Assembly: GCA_963702445.1 (NCBI GenBank)
Contig: CAVPCZ010000015.1
Location: 1 to 64,000, forward strand
Direction: 5' to 3'
Origin: CAVPCZ01 sp963702445
GTDB lineage: Bacteria; Bacteroidota; Ignavibacteria; UBA10030; UBA6906
Length of the DNA: 64,000 bases
A program made the position numbers and the translations under genes. Shown in pieces: positions 55,734-64,000 of this stretch; the first letter of the stretch is position 1, and each line of letters opens with the position of its first letter. The notes under the pieces were generated by a model, which did no database searches, was not told where the DNA came from, and saw only the letters and a list, made by a program, of their open reading frames with translations.

Positions 55734-58582
55734 TCAGAAGTTGAGACGCACGCCGATGTCCGCCGTCCAGCTGTAATAGTCCTGATTGGTCGGATAGATG
55801 ATGTCGCCGAGGAAGGCTTCCTCAGGTTGATTGGTGAAGTTGTTGACGTCCAGATAGATGCTGAACAACGGCGAGAACCGTTGTGAGAGCGTGGCATCCC
55901 AGCGAACAGAGTTGTTTGCATACCCGTCCAGTTCCACGCGGGAACCGACTCTCTCCAGGCTCCGCCCCTGCAAGGTCACCGAAACGCGTCCCGAGAACCC
56001 GCCCTTTTCGTACCCGAGCGCGACATTCCCGATGTGGTCCGCCTGGCCGGGGAGCGTGCCCTCCGGAATGTGTCGATGATCTGCGGACTGTACGGAGGAT
56101 CCGGACTCCTCGGACCGATTTCGAAGAACGGGAAATAGGTCTCGGAACGAATGTACGAGTAGTTCGCGTTGATCACAAATCCGTCAAAGGGACTGGGCAG
56201 GTTTTTCAGGTTTGTCTGGACATCGATTTCCAGCCCCCACACATCCGAATCGTCTCCGTTCACGGGCTCGGTCAGCACGAACGCGTTGAACTGCCCCCCG
56301 ATCACGCGGGACTGTTTGATGTAGTCGATATCCGTCAGCTTCTTGTAGTATGCTCCCAGAGTCAGCAGACCCAGATCGTTACTATAGAAGGATACGTAGA
56401 TGTCGTAGTTCGTCGCCCTCGTCCGCTGGATATCGGGATTCCCGCGCACGAGCGTTTGCTCGGCGAAATTCACCTGTTCGTAGGGAACCAGATTGTAGTA
56501 GTCGGGCCTGGAGAGAGAATGCGTATAGGCAAGCCGAATGTCGAACCATGGCGTCACGCGATAGCGGAAGTGCAGCATGGGAAGAACGTCCCCATAGTTT
56601 TGTCCTCCCGTGGTATCACTGACCGTACCGACTTCGCCCAGATTCCCCTGCAGATATCCCCACCTGCCCGTGTACTCTGTCTTTGTGCGCTCATAGCGAA
56701 AACCGGGAAGAAGGGTGAACTGGTCTCCGATATTCACTTCCGCCATAAGATACGCGGCAAGAATGTCCTCTCCGGCCTCGTAGTCCTGAAGTTCTGTGAA
56801 CCGGTTGAGATCATAGTGACTTATGTAATCTGTGTGGAACCCGGCCAACCGCGCCGGGTCCAGGCCGATATTCAGCGCATAACGGCCATCCAGGAAGTTC
56901 TCCGGCTTGAAAGAAGGATCCGCAAAGTTGCTGATGAGCACACTCTGTCCGCGATACATGGCGAATTTGCCGGGTTCGGCCTTTCCGATCTTGTCGATCT
57001 CTCCAAACGGGGTCCTGTACTCCGTCACATCGCGTGTTCGCTCTTTCCCCCGGTATCTCCCCCCGAACTTAAGACTCCCAGCGATATCTTCCCCGAGACG
57101 GAAGGGCGTCTTCCCGTTCAGCTGACCGCTGGCGTCTTTGTCGGTGACATTCTCAGGGTTGAACGTCCCGTACTGAAACCATGTCGCGGAGGTATCGTTC
57201 TTCGCATAGGAAGGAATAACGCTCGGTCCCTGTGTATCGACAAGGCCGTTCATGAATGCCGCGACCTCCACAAAGCGGGCATAGTTGTAGTACGGCTGCT
57301 TCTGCGTGCTCTTCGAGTATCCCAAGCGCCAGTCCATCTCGATCAGGTCGAACTCATGCCGTCCGCTCAGCCCGTTCGTGAACAGCTGCGTGGTTTGTTC
57401 CTGCTCGGCCAGATCGTATTCGGTCGTCCCGGAGCCGACGCGGTAACGCTTTCGGCGACGAACGCGATCCCGCTCTGTCTGGCTGAAGAAGGAGCTCAGG
57501 AAGAGATCGCCGTTCTCCATTTCGTAGTCCAGCGTCACACCACCGCCGGTGCGTGTGCGTACTTCCGAATTGTAGGTGAGGTTCAGGTTGTCAATTTCGA
57601 TCGTGCTCTGTGTCTCCGCACCTGCCGCTTCCCTCTTGAAGATATAGTCGGCGCTGAGTTCATCGGAACTCCGATTGGCCCGTTGCGTGTTTCCGGTCAG
57701 GAGAACACCGAGGGCATTGTCCAGGAAGCGGTCGCTGAGCGTCAGACTGGCTCTGTACTGCCCGTATTCCTGCCTCATATGGTTATACCCTGTTTGCCCG
57801 CGGAAGTCCCCGCGGAATCCCGCCGGGGCATGCCGCAATACCAGATTGACCGTGCCCCCTATTGCGTCGCCGTCCTTGTCCGGTGTCAGGGCCTTAAAGA
57901 CTTCGATCCCGGAAAGAACGTCCGGGGAGATCATGCTCAGGTCCACGGACCGGTCCGTCGGGTCCGTCGACGGAACGCGTTCTCCGTTCACGGTGATGGA
58001 GTTGAACTTCGGAGAAAGACCACGAACAACAACCTTCTGCCCTTCCCCGGCGTCGCGCTGGACGGAAATGCCGGGGAGGCGCCCGATGGACTCCGCCGCG
58101 TTCTGATCCGGAAGCTCCTTGATACGGTCGCTGGTGACGATATTCACGATCGTATTCGAGGTGAGCTGCTGATTGATCGCCGCTGCCTGCCCCTCAAGCT
58201 GTGCCGTCACTGTGACCTCGCCCATCTGGACGACGTCAAACTGCATGCGCGAATTGAGCTGAATGGTGGTGTCTGCCACGACCCGGACGGGAACGGTCAC
58301 TTTCTTGTAACCGAGATAGGAAAAAACGACGGTGTGTGCACCGGGCGGAACACTCGGGATGATATAGTCGCCGTTGACATTTGTGGATGCGCCGATGGCC
58401 GTCCCCTGGATACTCACGTGTGCCCCGAGGAGGGCTTCGCCGGTCTTCGCATCCGTCACTTTGCCCGTGATCCGGCCTCCTGCCGCAAGGCATGGTTGCG
58501 TCCACATGAGGAACAGCAGGAATGTGACCGCCCCCAACCGAACGCCGCCCCAGCGTGTTTTCAGACGAATCAGAGAGGTCAT
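55734..58582 (-). CDS. TonB-dependent outer-membrane receptor (one frameshift near the C-terminus)
   Basis: The restored protein of about 949 aa has a signal peptide and a carboxypeptidase-like regulatory domain (GRITGKVTDAKTGEALLGAHV). The plug has RIKELPDQNAAESIGRLPGI and VVVRGLSPKFNSITVNGERV. A 22-strand-type barrel follows, ending in VRLNF with the terminal phenylalanine. The plug wording matches receptors that occur without a SusD partner, and no SusD gene is present. A missing G near 56063-56066 breaks the frame; restoring it gives TFREGTLPGQADHIGNVALGYEKG and leads into the last 80 residues. It imports the saccharide product of the secreted enzymes. Start choice ATG 58582 or 58591 is open. 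The regulator gene ends 14-23 bp upstream. Confidence 0.92.
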
Positions 58583-58604
58583 ACCATTCATCCTTTCCGG
58601 GTCT

Positions 58605-59762
58605 TCACAACTCCACTTCAGCCCTGGTGAGTGCCGCTGGCTCAGGCTGTTTCGAAATGACCATCCCCGCCCCGCACGATTCCCTGACAACAAGGTGCGG
58701 CGCGTGAATCTTCCGGAGACCCGCGCGTTCGCCGGCAATCATTCTGAGCAGGATGTCCACGGCACCCTTTCCGATCTGCGCGGTCGGCTGATCCACCGTG
58801 GTGAGAGGCACAGGAGCATACTCCGCCTGCGAAATATTGTCGAACCCCACCAGCGCCACATCCTCCGGGACGCGGACACCTTCCTCAATCAAGGCCTTCT
58901 GAAAGCCACACGCGGTCAGATCATTGAACACGAAGAGGGCGTCCGGATTGATTGAACGTTTCTTGCAGAACGCCTTGCCCGCATCGTATCCGCTCCGGGC
59001 ATAGTCCCGCACCCCGCGCACGCGTATCCTGTAGAGAAGCCGGGAATCCACCTGCCTGCCGGATTCCTGCAACGCCCGGGTGTAACCGTTCTTCCGCAGT
59101 TCACCAACAAGGTTCCCCCGCTCCCCATTCAGGTATCCTATGCGCCGGTAGCCAAGGTTCAGCAAATGACGCGTCGCAATGTATGCACCCAGCTCATGGT
59201 CGGTGCCAATGAAGGGGATATCCGGGTCATTCATGTAGGAGACCATGACAAACGGAAACCTCTCCCTGTGAAGCGACTGGATTGTCGGTGTGGCGTGGTA
59301 AAGGTGGTGCAGCGAGGCGATAACGAGGCCGCTGACACCAATGCTCCGGAAATGCCTGATCTGCCGCTCTTCTTTCTCCGTTTCTCCCGAACTGTTGGAG
59401 AGCAGAACGTTGTACCCGTTCCGGTATGCGTGCTCTTCAACCGACTGGACAATGCGCGAGAAGAAAGGGCTTTGAAGGTTCTCCAGCACAATGCCGATTG
59501 ACCGCTGTGTGAGGGATGGCGTACCGGGTGCACTTCGTGAAACAAAAGACCCTTTTCCGACACGACTGTAAATCCATCCCTGATGAGCCAGATGACTCAG
59601 GGCCTTCTTCACGGTGATCAGACTGACGCTGTACTCGAGTGATATGGCCCCCTGAGAGCCAAGCTGATCTCCGAGACGGAACTCACCCTTGAGGATTCTG
59701 GAACTGATGTCTTCAGCTATTTGAAGATACAGCGGAGCGGGTTTCTTTACATCGAGAGGCAT
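58605..59762 (-). CDS. GntR/LacI hybrid transcriptional regulator (AraR-like)
   Basis: The 385-aa protein combines an N-terminal GntR winged helix (PLYLQIAEDISSRILKGEFRLGDQL, then SLITVKKALSHLAHQGWI) with a C-terminal LacI/periplasmic-binding-like effector domain (IGIVLENLQSPFFSRIVQSVEE, FIGTDHELGAYIATRHLL, VPEDVALVGFDNISQAEYAPVPLTTVDQP). Such hybrids, like B. subtilis AraR, repress sugar genes and are released by a sugar. I choose ATG 59762 (MPLDVKKP) because the predicted transcript starts near 59817 and an operator-like palindrome covers the alternative ATG at 59798. It is located directly upstream of the TonB receptor and is the likely controller of the whole second saccharide locus as well as of itself. 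Confidence 0.92.
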   Translation of the reverse strand: MPLDVKKPAPLYLQIAEDISSRILKGEFRLGDQLGSQGAISLEYSVSLITVKKALSHLAHQGWIYSRVGKGSFVSRSAPGTPSLTQRSIGIVLENLQSPFFSRIVQSVEEHAYRNGYNVLLSNSSGETEKEERQIRHFRSIGVSGLVIASLHHLYHATPTIQSLHRERFPFVMVSYMNDPDIPFIGTDHELGAYIATRHLLNLGYRRIGYLNGERGNLVGELRKNGYTRALQESGRQVDSRLLYRIRVRGVRDYARSGYDAGKAFCKKRSINPDALFVFNDLTACGFQKALIEEGVRVPEDVALVGFDNISQAEYAPVPLTTVDQPTAQIGKGAVDILLRMIAGERAGLRKIHAPHLVVRESCGAGMVISKQPEPAALTRAEVEL

Positions 59763-59796
59763 TTCGACGGCATCCGGAATAAAAGAGAAAGCTAAC

Positions 59797-59807
59797 ATAC
59801 CTGGTAT
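59797..59807. promoter_or_regulatory. Palindromic operator candidate in the regulator leader
   Basis: ATACC-T-GGTAT is a perfect 11-bp palindrome (odd centre) about 10 to 20 bases downstream of the predicted transcription start of the regulator gene. A dimeric GntR/LacI protein bound here would block its own transcription. I did not find a second exact copy in the gaps I examined. Confidence 0.5.
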
Positions 59808-59823
59808 ACGAGACTGCGGCTGC

Positions 59824-59852
59824 AATATAGGGAATTCAACCCGTCCTGTCAA
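59824..59852 (-). promoter_or_regulatory. Promoter of the regulator/TonB transcription unit
   Basis: On the minus strand a perfect TTGACA (59852-59847), a 17-bp spacer and TATATT (59829-59824) form the strongest promoter in the window, followed closely by the palindrome at 59797-59807. Confidence 0.75.
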
Positions 59853-60069
59853 GCAGAATTCCCGCGTGACTCGACACGCCCGACTCAGCAGACGGATTCA
59901 ACAGGTTTTGCCAGACCCGTCTGCCTGGAAAGACCGTTGCTCCGGCATCGATCGGGTATTGCCCTGCCGCCCTCTGGGCTTGTTGACCGATGGAGGGAAA
60001 GCGGAAAGAGAGAACGGGCAGGCACCGGTCGAGCACACGCGGACACGCCGGAAGCGGCCGGATTCTCTG

Positions 60070-62319
60070 TCAGTCTCGGCGGGGACTCCGCTCTCCCGAG
60101 CCGTCTCCCCGATTGCGGTGGAACTCTATCCTGTGATTTCCCTGCGGAACAGAAATCCGGATGAATCCCTCGCCCTCCTGAACCGGCACAGCACCCGTTC
60201 CGTCGATCGAAGCTCCCTCTACTCCCGGGCAGCCGGAAAGTGATGGTTGTTCCCGGGGAAAGCACTTCGGCATCTTCTGCCGACATGACCAGACTCACCG
60301 GCTCCTTACTCTCAAAGCCCACCGGATTCGCCCGGCCCCGGCAGGAATCTCCTTCCCTTCCGAACAAACAGGGTCTCCGTGCTCTCCACGCACATCTCTC
60401 CAGTACACCGCGGCGGCGTTGGCCGAAACATCAGCATAGGCATACTCACCTTCCCCGGCTGCAGCGAGCAGATGATCCTTCATGCCGCCGGCAAAAGCCA
60501 TCGACATCCCGCGGGTTGTGCGGATGGATATCCGCTCGAACCGTGGAACAGTCGCGCCGGCGGGATGCGGAAAGATGACCGTGGCGATGCGGGCCCCGCC
60601 ATCCCCTCCGGTGGTGTAGGTTGCGCGCATGTAACTGCCCTCAAAGCGATTGCAGGATTCATTCGATGCCAGGTAGCCGCGCTTCAGCTCGACGTTCGCC
60701 GGGGCGTGCGCCAGGAAGATCCTCGCCTGAAGCAGTCTCGAAGTGAAACAGCTTTTTATCCGCCACGTCGTATTCCTGTCCTTCTGCAAGGACCGCCGGC
60801 GGGTCTTCGGCGTTGGGATGGAAGTTCAGGTGCACGTCAGCGGAAACCTCCCGGCGTCTTCACATCGTCGATGAGAAGGAAATACCCGGCGGCGCCCCTC
60901 TCCGGGCCGGATGAACACGAGACACCTTCGTGCACCGCGCCTGTCAATCGACGGTCCTGATGTGCCGCAGCATACTCAACCCCGTGACCCAGGATCCCTC
61001 GGTGATGCCGCCGCCTCTGAAGTCCGCATGGTCGGCCCTCGACCGTGAGCGTGTTGGAGGATTCGGCGGTACGGTGGATCCACTCCCATGTCAGGGAATC
61101 CGGTTCCTTCCATCCGTCATACCCGGAATTCCGGAGAATGAACTCACCATATCCCGCGATGTTGATGGAATTTGCATCGAAGTGGCTGTGGCTTTCGTTG
61201 ACCGTGTTGATGTTCCAGAGAACGCCCGCCAGTGATTCAGAAGGATTCTCATTTTCAAGGAGCCATGCCCCGCCGTTCCTGAAGATCCTGCTCGGGGGCC
61301 GGCGTGTATCGAACGTTCCAGATTCACAGGAGAGGTATTGCAGGAGCCCTCCCTTCCATGTGTTCTCTCCGGGGGGACCCGTGTACCAGAAGGCGTACTC
61401 CCGCGCGGCAGGCGAGAACCTGCCCGCCCGCAGCGCAGCCGAAGAGTATTCCGCGAGGAATTTTGTGGGCGGCGAATCTCCGAATGTGTACGTGCGGTTA
61501 AACGGCGCCATGGAGTAGCCAAAAAGCCATTCGTGGAGTCTCTGCAGTTTCGGGTCCGAATAGAACTCGTGAAATCCCTGATACTCGCAGACATCCATGA
61601 ACATCTTCTTCTGGACCCGCTCTTCCATATAGAGCCTGCTGTGTGCATAGCCGGGCCCCGTCGAATACACACCGTCCTCGGATGTGGTATTCAGCAGATA
61701 CTCCCTGTAAAGATCCTTCGTACGCCGGAACTCTTCCGAGGCGCCGTGATGATACAGCTCACGTATCCCCTCGATGGCATATTTGCTCTCCCACCAGGAA
61801 GCCCGGTGATGGCCGGCAATGTAGTCGCAGTCATCTTCCATCTCCCTGCGGACGGCCGGGTCCAGGTCCGTGTACAGGATGTCCAGCACAAGGTACGCCA
61901 TGAAGGCGGCATGTGATGCCGTGACATTCGTTTCGTGTTCATCGGGAGATCCCGGTTTCTCCTTCCAGACCCGGAGGTCACGAAGCGCAGGCTTCACCTC
62001 AGCGGCGACAATGGCGGCGTACGTTGCCGCTGCGGAAGGATCGAGGATCCTTGCCAGCGCACATGCCGACCCGAGGTCATGGACCAGCATGGCTTTCCTG
62101 TAGCGTGTCGCATCGGCACGATAGCGAAGCGTCGAGGTCGCTTCCATCGCCTTCTGTTTCATGACTGACCATGGCCACCGCGATGACCTCGCGCGCAGTG
62201 AGTCGTACTCAGATGCCTTGACGACGATGAAAGGGTGTGCAGGCGGCTGCGGTTTTGCGTCCGCGTCCGAACAGCAGAATGAGGAGAATGAGGAGAATCG
62301 GCCGGCGAAAAAGCGTCAC
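60070..62319 (-). pseudogene. Heparinase II/III-like lipoprotein, heavily frameshifted
   Basis: Joining frames gives one protein of about 750 aa. It has a lipoprotein signal from GTG 62319 (MTLFRRPILLILLILL, then CSDADAK after a shift near 62275). A long intact toroid region runs from about 62270 to 61040 (YRADATRYRKAMLVHDLGSAC, GPGYAHSRLYMEERVQK and NESHSHFDANSINIAGYGEFIL). The heparinase-type C-terminal beta-sandwich lies in several frames: ADHADFRGGGITEGSWVTG, YFLLIDDVKTPGG, HLNFHPNAEDPPAVLAEGQEY, RIFLAHAPANVELKRGYLAS and PVSLVMSAEDAEVLSPGTTI. I see at least seven shifts (near 62275, 61035, 60900, 60840, 60720, 60370-60325 and 60210) and one in-frame TGA near 60955. That is far more than in any other gene here, so real decay is possible. 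Confidence 0.7.
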
Positions 62320-62417
62320 GGCCCGGCTGCGGCGATAGAGGTGCAATGGACTCCCGGGTCAGAATGTACAGCGTACAAAATACACATTCTTCCGGCAAAG
62401 TCCAGCAATTCGGGGAT

Positions 62418-63590
62418 TCACCCCTTGCCGGAATACCGCAGCGCAAGAAGCGTGATGTCGTCCGATTGAGGCGCTCCGCGTGTGTGCGTCTTCAAGTCCG
62501 CCACGTTTCCCTGCACAAGCTCCCGGATTCCCGATCCGTTTGAAGCTTCCAGGTGCGTCTTCAGCCGATCCTCCCCGTACTGCACGTTTTCGGGATCCAT
62601 CGCCTCGCTCACCCCGTCCGTGTAGAGGAAGAGCCGGTCGCCCTTTTCGAGTTTGACCCTCTTGGTTTCGAAGTCGAGACCGGGAATCTGCCCCAGGATC
62701 GATCCGTCAGTCAACGGAAGCTGCTCCACACCCCCTGAAGATTTCAGCAGGAAGGGGGAATTGTGCGCACCGTTGCTGTACTGCAGCTCCCCGGTGCGAA
62801 CGTTCAGCACACCGAAGAACACCGTCACGAAGGTCGCCGATTCGCTGTCCGGGATCAGCAGCGTGTTGAGCTTGCGCAGGACTTCGCCCGGGTTGACAAT
62901 CTGCATGGCGGTGGCTTTGAGCAGTGTCCGGCTCACCGCCATATAGATCGCCGCCGGGATCCCCTTCCCCGACACATCTCCGACCGCAAAGGCAAGACGG
63001 TCTTCGTCAATGAAGTAGTAGTCGTAGAAATCCCCGCCCACCTCTTTCGCCGTCAGCATTTCCGCATACAGGTCCACCTCGGGCCGGTGCGGGAACGGGG
63101 GAAACGTTTTGGGCAGCAGGGACTGCTGGATGCGCGTCGCCGTCGCCAGGTCCCGCTGGACGGCAACAAGGTCGTCACGGGCTTTCAGGGCGGTACGGCT
63201 GACTTCGAGCTGCTGCATGGTCCTCTGCACCGTCACTTCAAGATCGCTGAAATCGATCGGCTTCGTCAGGAAGTCGAACGCCCCGCGGTTCATGGCGGTA
63301 CGGATATTTTCCATGTCGCCGTAGGCGGAGATGATCACCGACTTCAGCACCGGATTGTTCTTCTCGTTGATCCGCTGAAGCAGCGTCAGCCCGTCCATTT
63401 CCGGCATATTGATATCCGAAAGGACGACCGTGATATCCCGGTGTTCCTCCAGCTTCTGAAGCGCCTGCACCCCGTTCTGGGCAAACTCGAAATGGAACTC
63501 CTCCTCGCGGATCTGTTTCCTGAATTTCTGACGGATCAGCACTTCGAGATCCGGCTCGTCATCAACCACAAGAATCTTATGATGCATCAT
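62418..63590 (-). CDS. Response-regulator PP2C phosphatase (RsbU/SpoIIE type)
   Basis: The 390-aa protein has an N-terminal receiver domain (VVDDEPDLEVLI, phosphoacceptor aspartate in LSDINMPEMDG, and TKPIDF). A short coiled-coil linker follows (VQRDLATATRIQQSLLP), then a SpoIIE/PP2C phosphatase domain with metal-binding aspartates in FAVGDVSGKG, LYTDGVSEAMD and APQSDDITLLALR. Such proteins dephosphorylate a STAS antagonist when the receiver is activated. The only visible STAS/kinase pair is at 8077-8779. ATG 63590 follows AAGGA, while the longer frame to 63671 would overlap the preceding response regulator. Confidence 0.93.
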   Translation of the reverse strand: MMHHKILVVDDEPDLEVLIRQKFRKQIREEEFHFEFAQNGVQALQKLEEHRDITVVLSDINMPEMDGLTLLQRINEKNNPVLKSVIISAYGDMENIRTAMNRGAFDFLTKPIDFSDLEVTVQRTMQQLEVSRTALKARDDLVAVQRDLATATRIQQSLLPKTFPPFPHRPEVDLYAEMLTAKEVGGDFYDYYFIDEDRLAFAVGDVSGKGIPAAIYMAVSRTLLKATAMQIVNPGEVLRKLNTLLIPDSESATFVTVFFGVLNVRTGELQYSNGAHNSPFLLKSSGGVEQLPLTDGSILGQIPGLDFETKRVKLEKGDRLFLYTDGVSEAMDPENVQYGEDRLKTHLEASNGSGIRELVQGNVADLKTHTRGAPQSDDITLLALRYSGKG

Positions 63591-63663
63591 ATCATCCTTC
63601 AAAGAGCTACCCGCCGAAAGACGGCGGGACAAATGGATTTCCTCATTGTACGCGCGGAGACGT

Positions 63664-64000
63664 TCAGGCAATATTCAGGACATCTTTCTTGATCAGGTCG
63701 AAATCGATCGGCTTGGTGAAATAGTGTTCCGCTCCGGTGGACATCGCCTTCTGGAAGTTGTTTTCATCCCCGTACGCGGTGATCATCGAGACCCGGATCT
63801 CGGGGTACCGTTCCTTGACCGCCTTCAGCAGATCCAGCCCCGTGATCCCCGGCATGTTGATATCGGAGAGAATGCAGACGACATCCGTGGGGTGTTTCGT
63901 GTGAAGGTACTCCAGCGCCTCCTCCCCCGAAAACGCATAGCACAGCTCGACGCGGCCGTCCCGTCACTTCTTTGCGGAATTGCTGCCGGAAGAGAATCTC
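63664..64000 (-). CDS. Response regulator receiver protein, partial at window edge (one frameshift)
   Basis: Only the last 110 or so residues are inside the window. They form most of a receiver domain: FRQQFRKEV, then LCYAFSGEEALEYLHTKHP, the phosphoacceptor aspartate in CILSDINMPGITGLDLL, ITAYGDENNFQKAMSTGAEHYFTKPIDFD, and a stop at 63664. An extra G in the GGG at 63960-63962 breaks the frame at the edge; removing it gives VTDGRVELCYAFSG. It resembles the receiver of the adjacent phosphatase (TKPIDF in both) and is probably cotranscribed with it; 73 bp separate the genes. It seems to be a stand-alone receiver, as no output domain follows. Confidence 0.8.

Noticed and set aside
55883..58630. 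A 915-codon open frame on the plus strand
   Set aside because: It is antisense to the TonB receptor gene, shows no protein-like domains, and arises from high-GC codon bias in the real gene.

Overview
The window looks like a chromosome segment from a GC-rich member of the FCB group (Bacteroidota, Ignavibacteriota and relatives). Four secreted proteins end in the NYPNPFNP-type C-terminal sorting domain of type IX secretion cargo. There is a TonB-dependent receptor, many glycosidases, several very large multiheme cytochromes, and no IS element, phage gene, CRISPR array, rRNA or recognisable tRNA. The lineage is an inference from protein style only.

Layout. (1) 58-8779, all minus strand: a partner-switching pair (RsbW-like kinase and STAS antagonist), an ECF sigma factor with its anti-sigma factor, a membrane-anchored protein made of about eleven 26-residue repeats, a peptidase/propeller/outer-membrane-barrel protein, a PrsW-type protease and the ribosome GTPase RsgA. 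(2) 9110-11844: a hypothetical protein and a secreted cyanophycinase-like protein. (3) 12102-22023: a saccharide-catabolic block (heparinase-like lyase, GH1, GPH-type symporter, sialidase-like lipoprotein, GH3) facing an N-acyl-D-amino-acid deacylase. (4) 22184-24828: release factor 3 and a periplasmic coiled-coil protein. (5) 25332-32537: a compact five-gene electron-transfer operon (membrane b-type cytochrome, 20-heme and 22-heme c-type cytochromes, outer-membrane barrel, membrane-anchored Fe-S/flavin reductase). It reads as a porin-cytochrome conduit and is the most interesting system here. (6) 32699-39871: DUF4153 protein, two sorted secreted proteins, and a GH3 beta-glucosidase. (7) 40316-45647: DUF2339 protein, then a Rieske / cytochrome b / 11-heme cytochrome module. 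(8) 45810-48098: ABC-F ATPase and a small cytochrome c lipoprotein. (9) 48222-62319, minus strand: a second saccharide locus with GH20, a six-hairpin glycosidase-like protein, GH2 beta-glucuronidase, a sorted beta-helix protein, a TonB receptor, a GntR/LacI hybrid regulator with a visible promoter and palindromic operator, and a heavily broken heparinase. (10) 62418-64000: a receiver-PP2C phosphatase and a partial response regulator.

Together the two saccharide loci carry lyase, glucuronidase, hexosaminidase, glucosidase and deacylase functions, which suits uronic-acid/amino-sugar polymers such as glycosaminoglycans. The cytochrome loci suggest that electrons from this catabolism can leave through quinol-linked multiheme chains, perhaps to the cell exterior.

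Two technical points run through the window. Many genes, including the respiratory cytochrome b, are split by single-base indels, often in short homopolymers. The pattern is more typical of uncorrected consensus errors than of gene decay, so I annotate such genes as one feature across the shifts. Several promoters share the form TTGACA, exactly 17 bp, TATATT/TATGTT. They are easy to see and several settle start or end positions.
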